Shown: positions 41,816-50,060 of the stretch, in pieces | How the letters are laid out: every line of letters starts with the position of its first letter | How positions within the stretch are numbered: position 1 is the stretch's first letter | From: an uncultured Schaedlerella sp. | Lineage (GTDB): Bacteria > Bacillota > Clostridia > Lachnospirales > Lachnospiraceae | Assembly: GCA_934435195.1 (NCBI GenBank) | Contig: CAKSAJ010000009.1 | Location: 32,745-96,744 of the forward strand | Direction: 5' to 3' | Length of the DNA: 64,000 nucleotides | The notes under the pieces: generated by a model | Seen by the model: the letters and a program-made list of their open reading frames with translations, nothing else | Told to the model about the DNA's origin: nothing | Databases searched by the model: none | Program-made: the position numbers and the translations under genes

Positions 41816-42426
41816 TAGCGATTATTGATTATGATGCAGGTAATATCAAAAGCGTAGAGAAGGCATTATTGTATCTGGGACAGGAAGTGAAGATCACAAG
41901 TGATCCATCTGAAATTTTAAGCGCAGATAAAGTGATACTTCCGGGAGTCGGTGCATTTGGAGATGCAATGGAGAAGTTGAAAGAACGACATTTGGATGAT
42001 GTAATTCGTAAAGTCACAGAAAAAGGGACTCCGTTTTTAGGCATTTGTCTTGGACTCCAGCTTTTGTTTGAACGAAGCGATGAAGCCAAGGGTGTGGAAG
42101 GACTTGGAATTCTAGAAGGAGAGATTTGTAGAATCCCGGCTTGTGAAGGCTTAAAGATTCCACATATGGGATGGAATTCTCTACATCTTGAACATAATGG
42201 CAGATTATTTAAAAATGTTGATGAACAGGCCTATGTTTATTTCGTTCATTCTTACTATCTGAAAGCGAAAGATGAGAATATTGTTAAGGCATCAACAGAA
42301 TATGGTGTACACATTCATGCTTCTGTAGAAAAAGGAAATATATTTGCATGCCAGTTCCATCCGGAGAAGAGCAGTGAGGTTGGATTACAGATACTGAAGA
42401 ATTTCGTGGAATTGGAGGAAAGATAG
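41812..42426 (+). CDS. hisH: Imidazole glycerol phosphate synthase, glutamine amidotransferase subunit
   Basis: A 204-residue class I glutaminase that supplies ammonia to HisF in histidine synthesis. The nucleophile is Cys79 in GICLGLQLLFE, and the catalytic His-Glu pair is in CQFHPEKSS near residue 182. The oxyanion loop PGVGAFGDAM is present. The start overlaps the end of the kinase gene by 4 nt, and hisF begins on the next base after its stop. Other his genes are absent from the window. Confidence 0.95.
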   Translation: MIAIIDYDAGNIKSVEKALLYLGQEVKITSDPSEILSADKVILPGVGAFGDAMEKLKERHLDDVIRKVTEKGTPFLGICLGLQLLFERSDEAKGVEGLGILEGEICRIPACEGLKIPHMGWNSLHLEHNGRLFKNVDEQAYVYFVHSYYLKAKDENIVKASTEYGVHIHASVEKGNIFACQFHPEKSSEVGLQILKNFVELEER

Positions 42427-43188
42427 ATGTTTACAAAAAGAATTATTCCATGTTTGGATGTACATGCAGGCCGAGTTGTAAAAGGTGTTAATTTTGTAGA
42501 TTTAAAAGATGCCGGAGACCCGGTGGAAATTGCAAAAGCCTACGATCAGGCAGGTGCAGATGAACTTGTATTTTTGGATATTACGGCATCTTCCGATGGA
42601 AGGAATACGGTTGTCGATATGGTGCGTAAAGTTGCAGAGTGTGTATTTATTCCATTTACAGTTGGCGGAGGAATCCGCACAGTAGAGGATTTTAAAGTAT
42701 TGCTTCGCGAAGGTGCAGATAAGATTTCTATCAATTCTTCTGCAATCAACAATCCACAGCTGATCGCAGATGCAGCAGAGAAGTTTGGAAGTCAGTGTGT
42801 TGTTGTGGCTATCGATGCAAAAAAAAGAGCAGACGGAAGTGGATGGAATATTTATAAGAATGGCGGAAGAGTCGATGTTGGAATCGATGCTATAGAGTGG
42901 GCAAAGAAAGTGGAAGAACTTGGAGCAGGAGAAATTCTTTTGACCAGTATGGATTGTGACGGAACAAAAGCCGGATACGATCTGGAACTGACGAGAGCAA
43001 TTGCAGACAGTGTTTCCATTCCGGTCATTGCATCAGGAGGTGCAGGAACTCTGGAACATTTTAAAGAAGCCTTGACAGAAGGCGGGGCTGATGCAGCATT
43101 GGCAGCATCATTGTTCCATTATAAAGAATTAGAAATAAAAGAAGTAAAGAACTATTTACAGCATGAAGGTGTATCAGTTCGATTATAG
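42427..43188 (+). CDS. hisF: Imidazole glycerol phosphate synthase, cyclase subunit
   Basis: A 253-residue TIM barrel that makes imidazole glycerol phosphate and AICAR from PRFAR. The catalytic Asp11 is in IIPCLDVHAGRVVKG, the second Asp (about 130) is in VVVAIDAKK, and the phosphate-binding sites TVGGGIRT and ASGGAG are intact. It directly follows hisH, with GGAGGAAAG inside the end of hisH as ribosome binding site. ung follows after 15 bp. Confidence 0.96.
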   Translation: MFTKRIIPCLDVHAGRVVKGVNFVDLKDAGDPVEIAKAYDQAGADELVFLDITASSDGRNTVVDMVRKVAECVFIPFTVGGGIRTVEDFKVLLREGADKISINSSAINNPQLIADAAEKFGSQCVVVAIDAKKRADGSGWNIYKNGGRVDVGIDAIEWAKKVEELGAGEILLTSMDCDGTKAGYDLELTRAIADSVSIPVIASGGAGTLEHFKEALTEGGADAALAASLFHYKELEIKEVKNYLQHEGVSVRL

Positions 43189-43203
43189 GAAAGAGGAAGA
43201 TAC

Positions 43204-43872
43204 ATGTCGGGAATTAATGGAGACTGGTATGAGGCTCTTAAAGAAGAGTTCAAAAAACCTTATTACAAAAAATTATTTGATACAGTAAATGCAGAATATC
43301 ACACAAGAAAAATATTTCCACCTGCGCAGGATATTTTCAATGCATTTCACCTGACACCATTAAAAGATGTAAAGGTGGTAATTTTAGGACAAGATCCATA
43401 TCATAATGATGGACAGGCACATGGGCTTAGTTTTTCCGTACAGAAGGGGGTAGATATTCCACCTTCACTGGTAAATATTTATAAAGAATTGCATGACGAT
43501 CTGGGATGCACGATTCCAAATCATGGTTGTCTGGAAAAATGGGCAAAACAAGGTGTATTGATGCTGAATACAGTGTTGACGGTTCGTGCACATCAGGCTA
43601 ATTCACATCGTGGAATTGGCTGGGAGGAATTTACGGATGCGGCAATTATGGCATTAAATAACCAGGACAGACCAATTGTGTTTATTCTTTGGGGTGCGCC
43701 GGCACAGAGAAAGGAGAAGATGTTGACAAATCCGCAGCATTTGATTCTGAAAGCACCACATCCAAGCCCATTAGCTGCATATAGAGGATTTTTCGGAAGC
43801 AGACCATTTAGTCAGACAAATGAATTTTTGAAAGCACATGGGATTGAACCGATTGACTGGCAGATTGATTAG
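43204..43872 (+). CDS. ung: Uracil-DNA glycosylase (family 1)
   Basis: A 222-residue family 1 UDG that excises uracil from DNA. Motif A is VVILGQDPYHNDGQAHGLSFSV with catalytic Asp64, motif B is HPSPLAAYRGFFGSRPFSQTN with the catalytic His, and WGAPAQRK is the linking loop. Length and motif spacing match E. coli Ung. AGAGGAAGATAC precedes the ATG. It is the last gene of the long operon from the ABC exporter through hisHF and ends at a clear terminator. Confidence 0.97.
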   Translation: MSGINGDWYEALKEEFKKPYYKKLFDTVNAEYHTRKIFPPAQDIFNAFHLTPLKDVKVVILGQDPYHNDGQAHGLSFSVQKGVDIPPSLVNIYKELHDDLGCTIPNHGCLEKWAKQGVLMLNTVLTVRAHQANSHRGIGWEEFTDAAIMALNNQDRPIVFILWGAPAQRKEKMLTNPQHLILKAPHPSPLAAYRGFFGSRPFSQTNEFLKAHGIEPIDWQID

Positions 43873-43888
43873 AAAATACAATAAGAAG

Positions 43889-43927
43889 AAAGAGACTATA
43901 CTGAGAGTTGGTATAGTCTCTTTTTTT
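43889..43927 (+). terminator. Intrinsic terminator after ung
   Basis: Perfect 13-bp arms AAAGAGACTATAC (43889-43901) and GTATAGTCTCTTT (43911-43923), 9-nt loop, then T-run. Confidence 0.9.
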
Positions 43928-44008
43928 AAGAAAAAATTAAAGAAAAAATAAACAAAAAAGGAGAACAGATAGAGTATAATAATATGTATGCAGAAGGGAG
44001 GGCATTTG

Positions 44009-44791
44009 GTGAAAAAGGTTATAGAAGTAAAAAATTTATATAAATTGTACCGGGTCGGGGATTCGATTGTCCGAGCATTAAATGGTGTGGACTTTGAGAT
44101 TTACGAAGGTGAATTTTGTGCAATCGTCGGAACATCCGGTTCAGGTAAATCAACATTATTAAATATGCTGGCTGGATTAGAAAAGCCGACAAAAGGTGAA
44201 GTGATCATTGCCGGACAGCATATGGAAAAATTAAACGAAGATGGTCTGGTCAGTTTTAGACGTGATCATGTCGGATTTATTTTTCAGTCCTTTCATCTTA
44301 TCAGTACAATGAATGCAGTGGAAAATGTAGCTTTGCCACTCAGTTTCCGGGGCGTTCCTAAAAAAGAAAGATTAAAAAAGGCGGATAAGATGTTGGATTT
44401 GGTTAATTTGAAAAAACAAAAGAAACATATGCCGAATCAGATGTCCGGAGGGCAGCAGCAGAGAGTTGGTGTCGCAAGAGCATTGGTCGTAGACCCGGAA
44501 ATTATTTTTGCAGATGAGCCGACAGGAAACCTGGATTCACATACTTCAGAAGAAGTTATGACATTGATGCAGAATGTAGTCCGTAAACAAAAGAAAACAC
44601 TGGTTATGGTAACGCATGACAATCATCTTGCGACATATGCTGACCGTGTATTTCATATTATAGATGGTAAAATTGTGAAAATAGAAGATAATCGAAACAA
44701 AAATGTGAATAACTTAAGCCAGGATGAAAAACAAAGTGAAAAAATAAAAGCAGAGATAACAGGAAAACAATCAGGGGAGGATAACAGGTAA
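44009..44791 (+). CDS. ABC transporter ATP-binding protein (MacB-type exporter)
   Basis: A 260-residue ATPase with Walker A GTSGSGKST, Q-loop FIFQSFHLIS, signature MSGGQQQRVGVARAL, Walker B IIFADEPTGNLD and H-loop VTHDN. It ends in a charged tail of about 35 residues (NRNKNVNNLSQDEKQSEKIKAE). An ATG at 43988 is in frame, but GGGAGGG lies between it and a GTG at 44009, which is the better start. Its stop overlaps the next start (TAATG). It belongs with the surface protein and the FtsX-type permease downstream. Confidence 0.9.
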   Translation: MKKVIEVKNLYKLYRVGDSIVRALNGVDFEIYEGEFCAIVGTSGSGKSTLLNMLAGLEKPTKGEVIIAGQHMEKLNEDGLVSFRRDHVGFIFQSFHLISTMNAVENVALPLSFRGVPKKERLKKADKMLDLVNLKKQKKHMPNQMSGGQQQRVGVARALVVDPEIIFADEPTGNLDSHTSEEVMTLMQNVVRKQKKTLVMVTHDNHLATYADRVFHIIDGKIVKIEDNRNKNVNNLSQDEKQSEKIKAEITGKQSGEDNR

Positions 44792-46374
44792 TGAGACATT
44801 GGAAAAAAGCAACAGGGGTGATCTTGAGTCTGGCAATGCTGACAGCAATGGCACCGATAAGCTTCGCACAGGATAACAAAGCAGCTTCAAATGTAAATGC
44901 GGCAGGAGAAAGTGGAAATGAGAATCCGTCAGCCATATCCAGAAGCTCAAGTGAGACACCAATTCCCAAAATTCGTCTGTCAGTAGGCAAAGGACAGTCT
45001 ACACCAAATTATAATGCAGAGCAAAAGGTAGAATTAACAGTAAAAATTGCAAATGAAGGAAGCAGTGATGCAAATAATGTGAAAATTTCTCCGGTAATCG
45101 ATAATGCATCTGATTTCCCTTTCAAAATTGAAAATATGAATGAGGAAAAGACAATTGAACAGATTAAGGCGGGAGAGTCTGCGGAAGCAACATGGAGTTT
45201 TTCAGTCAGAGCTGATGTAGAGACAAAATCTTATAAAACACCATTTCAGATTACATACGATGATGGGACAAATATTTACGAAACAAATAAATACATTTAT
45301 GTGAATACAACTGCGAAGAAAGCTGCTGATACACCAAAAGCTGATCCGACACCGACTCCGGATACAACGCAGAATGTATCCAGCGATGCAGGTCAGGCAA
45401 TTTATGATGCAGGTGGAATTTCAAACAGTGACCCGATTGCGACAGGAGGTTCAGATAAAAGCCAGAGTGTGCCACGTGTGATTGTGACTGGATTTTCAAC
45501 GAATCCGGAAAATGTGAATGCCGGAAGTGATTTTAAATTGACAGTACATGTAAAGAACACATCAAAGACAACAGCAGTTTCCAATTTATTGTTTGATATG
45601 CAGGCTCCATCGGCCGGAACAGACGCAGCCGCAGAAGCACCAGCATTTCTTCCGTCATCTGGTTCCAGCACGATTTATCTGGAATCTATTCCGGCAGGAG
45701 AGACACGAGATATTTCAATTGATTTGAATGCAAGAGCAGATTTAGTGCAAAAGCCATACAGTATTGAGATGTCTATGAAATACGAGGATGGCAATGCAGC
45801 ACAGTACGAAGCTTCTTCAAGTCTTGCAATTCCGGTCAAACAGGCTGCAAGATTTGAATTCAGCGATATTGAATTGTCACCGGACAGTATTCAGGTAGGA
45901 GAAGAAGCAAATTTAACATGCAATATTTATAATACAGGACGAATTAAGCTTTATAATGTTAAAATCAAATTTTCCGGAGACGGAATCAGCGGAAAAGATG
46001 TTTTTGTAGGAAATGTTGATTCTGGTGCAACAGGAACAATCGACGGTATGTTAATGGGAGAATCAGAAGTGCCGGCGGGAAGCAAATGTAAAATGACAAT
46101 GACATATGAAGATGAATCAGGAAAATCATTTACTGCAGAAAAAGAATTTGAAATGGAAGTTACTCCTATGATGGATGACGATGATACAGCGATGGTAGGA
46201 GCGGTAGAGGAAGAAGAAAAAAGCACGCCGATCATCACAATCGTAGTTGTAATAATTGTGATAGCTGCTGTAGTGGCAACAGTGATTGTTGTTCGCAAAA
46301 AGAAGAAAAAACAATTGGCTTTGGAAGAGGAGGATTTAGCAGATGAGGTGGATCGATTTACTGAGGATGAGTAG
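44791..46374 (+). CDS. Secreted, membrane-anchored protein with CARDB/NEW3-like repeats (exporter partner)
   Basis: A 527-residue surface protein. Residues 1-28 are a signal peptide (basic MRHWKK, hydrophobic ILSLAMLTAMAP, cleavage near SFAQ). Three immunoglobulin-like units follow (about 50-165, 215-330 and 345-450), each with the pattern of CARDB/NEW3 or COG1361 proteins (VELTVKIANEGSSDANNVKI, FKLTVHVKNTSKTTAVSNL, ANLTCNIYNTGRIKLYNVKI). They are separated by a Thr/Pro linker. A C-terminal helix (PIITIVVVIIVIAAVVATVIVV) and basic tail anchor it. It sits between the ATPase and permease and replaces the MacA adaptor expected in Gram-negative systems. The role is inferred from context. Confidence 0.8.
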   Translation: MRHWKKATGVILSLAMLTAMAPISFAQDNKAASNVNAAGESGNENPSAISRSSSETPIPKIRLSVGKGQSTPNYNAEQKVELTVKIANEGSSDANNVKISPVIDNASDFPFKIENMNEEKTIEQIKAGESAEATWSFSVRADVETKSYKTPFQITYDDGTNIYETNKYIYVNTTAKKAADTPKADPTPTPDTTQNVSSDAGQAIYDAGGISNSDPIATGGSDKSQSVPRVIVTGFSTNPENVNAGSDFKLTVHVKNTSKTTAVSNLLFDMQAPSAGTDAAAEAPAFLPSSGSSTIYLESIPAGETRDISIDLNARADLVQKPYSIEMSMKYEDGNAAQYEASSSLAIPVKQAARFEFSDIELSPDSIQVGEEANLTCNIYNTGRIKLYNVKIKFSGDGISGKDVFVGNVDSGATGTIDGMLMGESEVPAGSKCKMTMTYEDESGKSFTAEKEFEMEVTPMMDDDDTAMVGAVEEEEKSTPIITIVVVIIVIAAVVATVIVVRKKKKKQLALEEEDLADEVDRFTEDE

Positions 46375-47767
46375 CAGTAATCTCCGACGAAGAAAACTGC
46401 GAAGCATTCTTACGATTCTTGGTGTAGTGATCGGAACCGCTTCAATTGTTGTTATGATTTCTCTTGGTCTTGGGATGCAGCAATCCCTGTATCGTGAGAT
46501 TGAGCAGTCTGGCGGTATGACTGCAGTGACTGTGACAGGAAAAGATGTTGGCAGTCAGATGTATTATTATTCTGACAGTGGATCAGATCAGGAAGCATCA
46601 AAATATGTGACAGACGAAACGATAGAAAAGCTGTCAAAATTAGAGCACGTAAAGAGTGCATCGCCGGTTTTATTAATGAATTCAATTATAATGACGGGCA
46701 AATATTATGGTAACATTCAGCTGACAGGGATGACTCCGGAAGCATTAAAAGAGCAAAATATAAGTCTTGTAGAAGGAGGTACATTACCAAAAACAGATGG
46801 TTCGGAATTAGAGCTGGTATTCGGAAACCTTGCAACAGAAAATCTTATGGAAAAGGGAACTGACAAAGGATATTGGGAAACAGGAGTGAGGCCTGATGTC
46901 GATGTCATGAAAGCGCAGATGTTTCTTGTATTAGATTCTGATGCGTATTATAATTCACTGAATAATACAGGAGGCGCAGCAATATCAACGGAGAATTCTT
47001 CTTCTGCAAGTACAGGAGGAACAACTCCTACAAAGACTCCTAAAAAATATGTAGTACACGCTAGCGGTCGTGTCACAGGCGATGAAAATACATATAATGC
47101 ACATTCTTACAATGTATATTGTGATATAACAACCTTAAAAAATATGTTGAAAAAAGAATATGCAGGCCGTGCAATACCTGGACAGCCTACTACAAAAAGC
47201 GGAAAACCATACAAATTCTTTGCGTACACAAATGCAATGGTACAGGTAGATGACATTGATAATGTAGATGCTGTAGCATCTGAAATTCAGAATCTGGGCT
47301 ATAAAGTAACAACAAACGCAGAATATGTAAAAAGCATGCAAAAACAGTTTGCAATGATCCAGGCTGTGCTGGGCGGCATCGGAGCGGTATCTTTATTTGT
47401 GGCAGCAATTGGAATTATGAATACAATGATGATGTCAATTTATGAGCGAACAAAAGAAATCGGAGTAATAAAAGTACTCGGATGCAGCTTGAAGAATATA
47501 AAGCAAATGTTTTTACTTGAGGCAGCATTTATTGGCTTTATCGGAGGCGTGGTAGGAAATCTGTTGAGCTTTTTGATGTCATTTATTATCAATATACTTA
47601 CCGGAAACGGAAGTGCAATGGGATTAGATGGAAATATTTCCTATATACCGCCCTGGCTGGTTATTGCTTCCATGGCATTTGCGGTGTTGATAGGAATGGT
47701 GGCGGGATATTTTCCGGCACTTAGGGCGATGAAATTAAGTCCGCTGGCGGCGATTAGAAATGAATAA
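46343..47767 (+). CDS. MacB-like ABC exporter permease
   Basis: A 474-residue FtsX-family permease. It opens with the MacB-type pattern RRRKLRSILTILGVVIGTASIVVMISLGLGMQQS (helix 1), an extracytoplasmic MacB-PCD-like domain (about 60-335) with a low-complexity Ser/Thr loop near residue 215-230, and then three C-terminal helices (AVSLFVAAIGIMNTMMMSIYERTKEIGVIKVLGCS...). It overlaps the preceding gene by 32 nt, with GAGGAGG in that gene as ribosome binding site. Together the three genes form a mechanotransmission-type exporter. No toxin, peptide or lipoprotein substrate is evident nearby. Confidence 0.87.
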   Translation: MRWIDLLRMSSSNLRRRKLRSILTILGVVIGTASIVVMISLGLGMQQSLYREIEQSGGMTAVTVTGKDVGSQMYYYSDSGSDQEASKYVTDETIEKLSKLEHVKSASPVLLMNSIIMTGKYYGNIQLTGMTPEALKEQNISLVEGGTLPKTDGSELELVFGNLATENLMEKGTDKGYWETGVRPDVDVMKAQMFLVLDSDAYYNSLNNTGGAAISTENSSSASTGGTTPTKTPKKYVVHASGRVTGDENTYNAHSYNVYCDITTLKNMLKKEYAGRAIPGQPTTKSGKPYKFFAYTNAMVQVDDIDNVDAVASEIQNLGYKVTTNAEYVKSMQKQFAMIQAVLGGIGAVSLFVAAIGIMNTMMMSIYERTKEIGVIKVLGCSLKNIKQMFLLEAAFIGFIGGVVGNLLSFLMSFIINILTGNGSAMGLDGNISYIPPWLVIASMAFAVLIGMVAGYFPALRAMKLSPLAAIRNE

Positions 47768-47775
47768 AACATTTG

Positions 47776-47815
47776 TAAGTACGTGGTAATCGTGAGTTGG
47801 ATTGCCACGTACTCT
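47776..47815 (+). terminator. Intrinsic terminator after the MacB-like operon
   Basis: Arms starting AGTACGTGG and ending CCACGTACT pair over 14 bp with one G-T, followed by CTTTTATTT. Confidence 0.7.
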
Positions 47816-47849
47816 TTTATTTATGGTAAAATTTTTCCAAAGGAAATGA

Positions 47850-48029
47850 AATCATACTAGAATTTATAGAGGCTGCAATATTCAGATTCATGTGAAGAAT
47901 CCAAATAAACTCCAACATGGAGTGATGAGTATGCAGATTGACGGCAAGACAATTAATGGAAATCTGATTAGGCCGAAAATGGCAGCAGGAAAAGATTCAC
48001 TGTATGTAGAAATTGAAATAGGAAGGTAA
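47850..48029 (+). pseudogene. C-terminal remnant of a GH94-type glycoside phosphorylase
   Basis: A 59-codon open stretch without a start codon reads TRIYRGCNIQIHVKNPNK...GVMSMQIDGKTINGNLI...YVEIEIG and stop. This matches the C-terminal beta-sandwich tail of GH94 cellobiose/chitobiose-type phosphorylases, where YRG-x-I-x-V-x-NP and V/IDG-x-x-I-x-GN-x-I are recurrent. About 750 residues are missing upstream, replaced by unrelated sequence next to the exporter terminator. It is therefore a decayed end of a phosphorolytic glycosidase gene. Confidence 0.6.
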
Positions 48030-48050
48030 TACAAATGATAAGCATTTTTC

Positions 48051-48386
48051 ATGTATCTTACCATACAGGAGGGAGTGAAAGGTAGACAGGAAAGTCTCGA
48101 TGCCGGTGAGGAGATTGAAGTGAAATATACGATGGGAATGAGTATTTTTGTATCCATTGTAGGTCTTGCCGGAATTGTATTGGGTGGTGATCTGACCGTC
48201 AATGCAGCAAAAGAAATCGCAAGAGCATTCGGACTCAGTGAAGCATTGATTGGTCTGACGATTGTTGCGTTGGGAACCTCACTTCCGGAACTTGTGACTT
48301 CCATTGTGGCAGCTCAAAAAGGTGAAAGTGACATTGCGCTGGGGAATGTGGTCGGATCCAATATATTCAATATTTTCCTGATATGA
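48051..48386 (+). pseudogene. Truncated Ca2+/cation antiporter (CaCA, YrbG-like) fragment
   Basis: The 111-codon frame carries one alpha-repeat of the CaCA family: GGDLTVNAAKEIARAFGLSEALIGLTIVALGTSLPELVTSI...GESDIALGNVVGSNIFNI, then a premature stop after NIFLI. Intact proteins have two such repeats in about 320 residues. Here the first half and the last helices are missing. The rest of the 843-bp gap (48387-48500) shows nothing recognisable before the transporter promoter. Confidence 0.75.
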
Positions 48387-48501
48387 GATAAAATTACTAT
48401 TGAAAAGAATGTTTACGCGTATAGTTCTGTAGCATAAGCAGTCTGATTTCATCGGATAGAAAATCCTGTTTTACTGTTTTCAATGCGATTTAGATGAAAA
48501 A

Positions 48502-48550
48502 ACGAAATATGATACATAATCAGAGTGTGAATGCCGAATGGTGATATTGT
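48502..48550 (+). promoter_or_regulatory. Two-box direct-repeat operator of the GPH transporter
   Basis: Box 1 ACGAAATATGATACA (48502-48516) and box 2 CGAATGGTGATATTGT (48535-48550) are imperfect direct repeats about 32 bp apart. The same pair recurs at 60298 and 61525. Box 2 overlaps the -35 (TTGTGA, 48547), and a TATAAT follows at 48571-48576 after 18 bp. This arrangement fits an AraC-type activator site. Confidence 0.6.
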
Positions 48551-48610
48551 GATGAAAAAAAGTAGTATTTTATAATCTATGTAAACAATAAAAGAGGAGG
48601 GTTCTAAAAT

Positions 48611-49960
48611 ATGGAAGAAAGAAAATACCTGAAGTGGTATAACAAAGTGGGATATGGAATCGGTGATGTAGCAGCCAACTGTTCCTACGGACTGGTCACA
48701 AGTTTTGTGTTGATTTATCTGACGAATACTGTTGGATTGAATGCGGGAATTGTCGGAACATTGATTATGGCATCAAAATTGCTGGACGGCATTTCTGATA
48801 TTATTTTCGGAATGATTATTGACCGTACAAAGACCAAAATGGGTAAGGCGAGACCTTGGATGTTTGGGGCACAGTTCGGTGTATCGATTACAATGATTAT
48901 GTTGTTTGCAATTCCGGATATGGGAGCAAATATGCAGTATGTGTATTTCTTCATCGTCTACACACTGATGAATGTAATTTTCTATACAGCAAGTAATATC
49001 GCATATTCATCATTGACATCACTGACAACAAAGAACTCAAACGAACGAGTTCAGCTTGGCTCTATCCGTTTCATTTTTTCGCTGCTTACGAACCTAGTTG
49101 TAGCAACTGCTACAGTCGGTCTGGTAGAAGCTTTCGGTGGTGGTGCAAAAGGATGGAAGACAGTTGCGATCATCTTCTCCGTTGCAGCATTGATCATTAA
49201 TACAATCAGTGTATTCAGCATCAAAGAACTTCCGGAAGAGGAACTGCTTGGCGAAAAGAAGATTCAGGAAAAAGTATCTCTTGCAGCAGGAATCAAAGTG
49301 ATCGTAAAAAACAAGTATTATCTGATGATTCTTGCAATCTACGTTCTGTATTATGGAATGATGGGTGTGACACAGACGGTTGGAATCTACTATATGACAT
49401 ATGTGTTTGAACAACCGTCACTTCTGGGAACATTTACATTGGCAACACTGCTTCCAATGATCATTGTACTTGCAGTGACACCGGCACTGGTTAAGAAGAA
49501 GGGAATGTACAAGATTATCAATCTGGGATATGACGGAGCAATTCTCTTCCGTGGACTGTTTATGGTATTTGCATTTATGGCAAATAAAGCACTCATGCTT
49601 ATTACATTATTGCTCAATGGATTCTGTACAGGACCACTTGTCGGAAGTTTAAACGCATTGATCTCAGAATCAAGCGACTATACATATCGCACACAGAAAC
49701 AAAGACTGGACGGAATGATGTTCAGCTGTTCTTCCTTTGGAATTAAAGTGGGCGGCGGAATCGGAACTGCGGCAGCAGGATGGCTTCTGGCAGCCGGTGG
49801 ATTCGACGGACAGGCAGCTGTTCAGGCAGCAAGTGCAGTGAATATGATCAAAGTATCTTATGCAGTTGTTCCATTTGCAGTAGTTGTTTTCATGAAACTG
49901 CTTGTGAAAGCATTGAAGGTTGAAGAAGCAAACAAAAACTGGGATGCAGAACATAAATAA
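48611..49960 (+). CDS. GPH-family glycoside:cation symporter
   Basis: A 449-residue MFS-type transporter of the glycoside-pentoside-hexuronide family (MelB, XynP, UidB). Evidence is the N-terminal KVGYGIGDVAANCSYGLV and LDGISDIIFGMIIDRTKTKMGKARPWM loop, the classic GPH signature between helices 2 and 3, with about twelve helices overall. It imports a glycoside or sugar with H+ or Na+. AGAGGAGGG precedes the ATG. Its promoter shares operator boxes with the GH2 gene 13 kb away, so the two are probably co-induced. Near-identical scrap of this gene is found at 60344-60384. Confidence 0.9.
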   Translation: MEERKYLKWYNKVGYGIGDVAANCSYGLVTSFVLIYLTNTVGLNAGIVGTLIMASKLLDGISDIIFGMIIDRTKTKMGKARPWMFGAQFGVSITMIMLFAIPDMGANMQYVYFFIVYTLMNVIFYTASNIAYSSLTSLTTKNSNERVQLGSIRFIFSLLTNLVVATATVGLVEAFGGGAKGWKTVAIIFSVAALIINTISVFSIKELPEEELLGEKKIQEKVSLAAGIKVIVKNKYYLMILAIYVLYYGMMGVTQTVGIYYMTYVFEQPSLLGTFTLATLLPMIIVLAVTPALVKKKGMYKIINLGYDGAILFRGLFMVFAFMANKALMLITLLLNGFCTGPLVGSLNALISESSDYTYRTQKQRLDGMMFSCSSFGIKVGGGIGTAAAGWLLAAGGFDGQAAVQAASAVNMIKVSYAVVPFAVVVFMKLLVKALKVEEANKNWDAEHK

Positions 49961-50060
49961 AGTCAAAAAACGGCTTGCCAGAAATGGCAGGTCGTTTACT
50001 ATAAGTTCATCGAGAACGTATGACTATTTAAAAATTTCAATATTAGGAAGGGGAAAGAAT

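Noticed and set aside
47823..47840. ATGGTAAAATTTTT near 47823 resembling the sdaAB leader dyad
   Set aside because: Only the left arm is present; no complementary arm follows, so it is ordinary AT-rich sequence.
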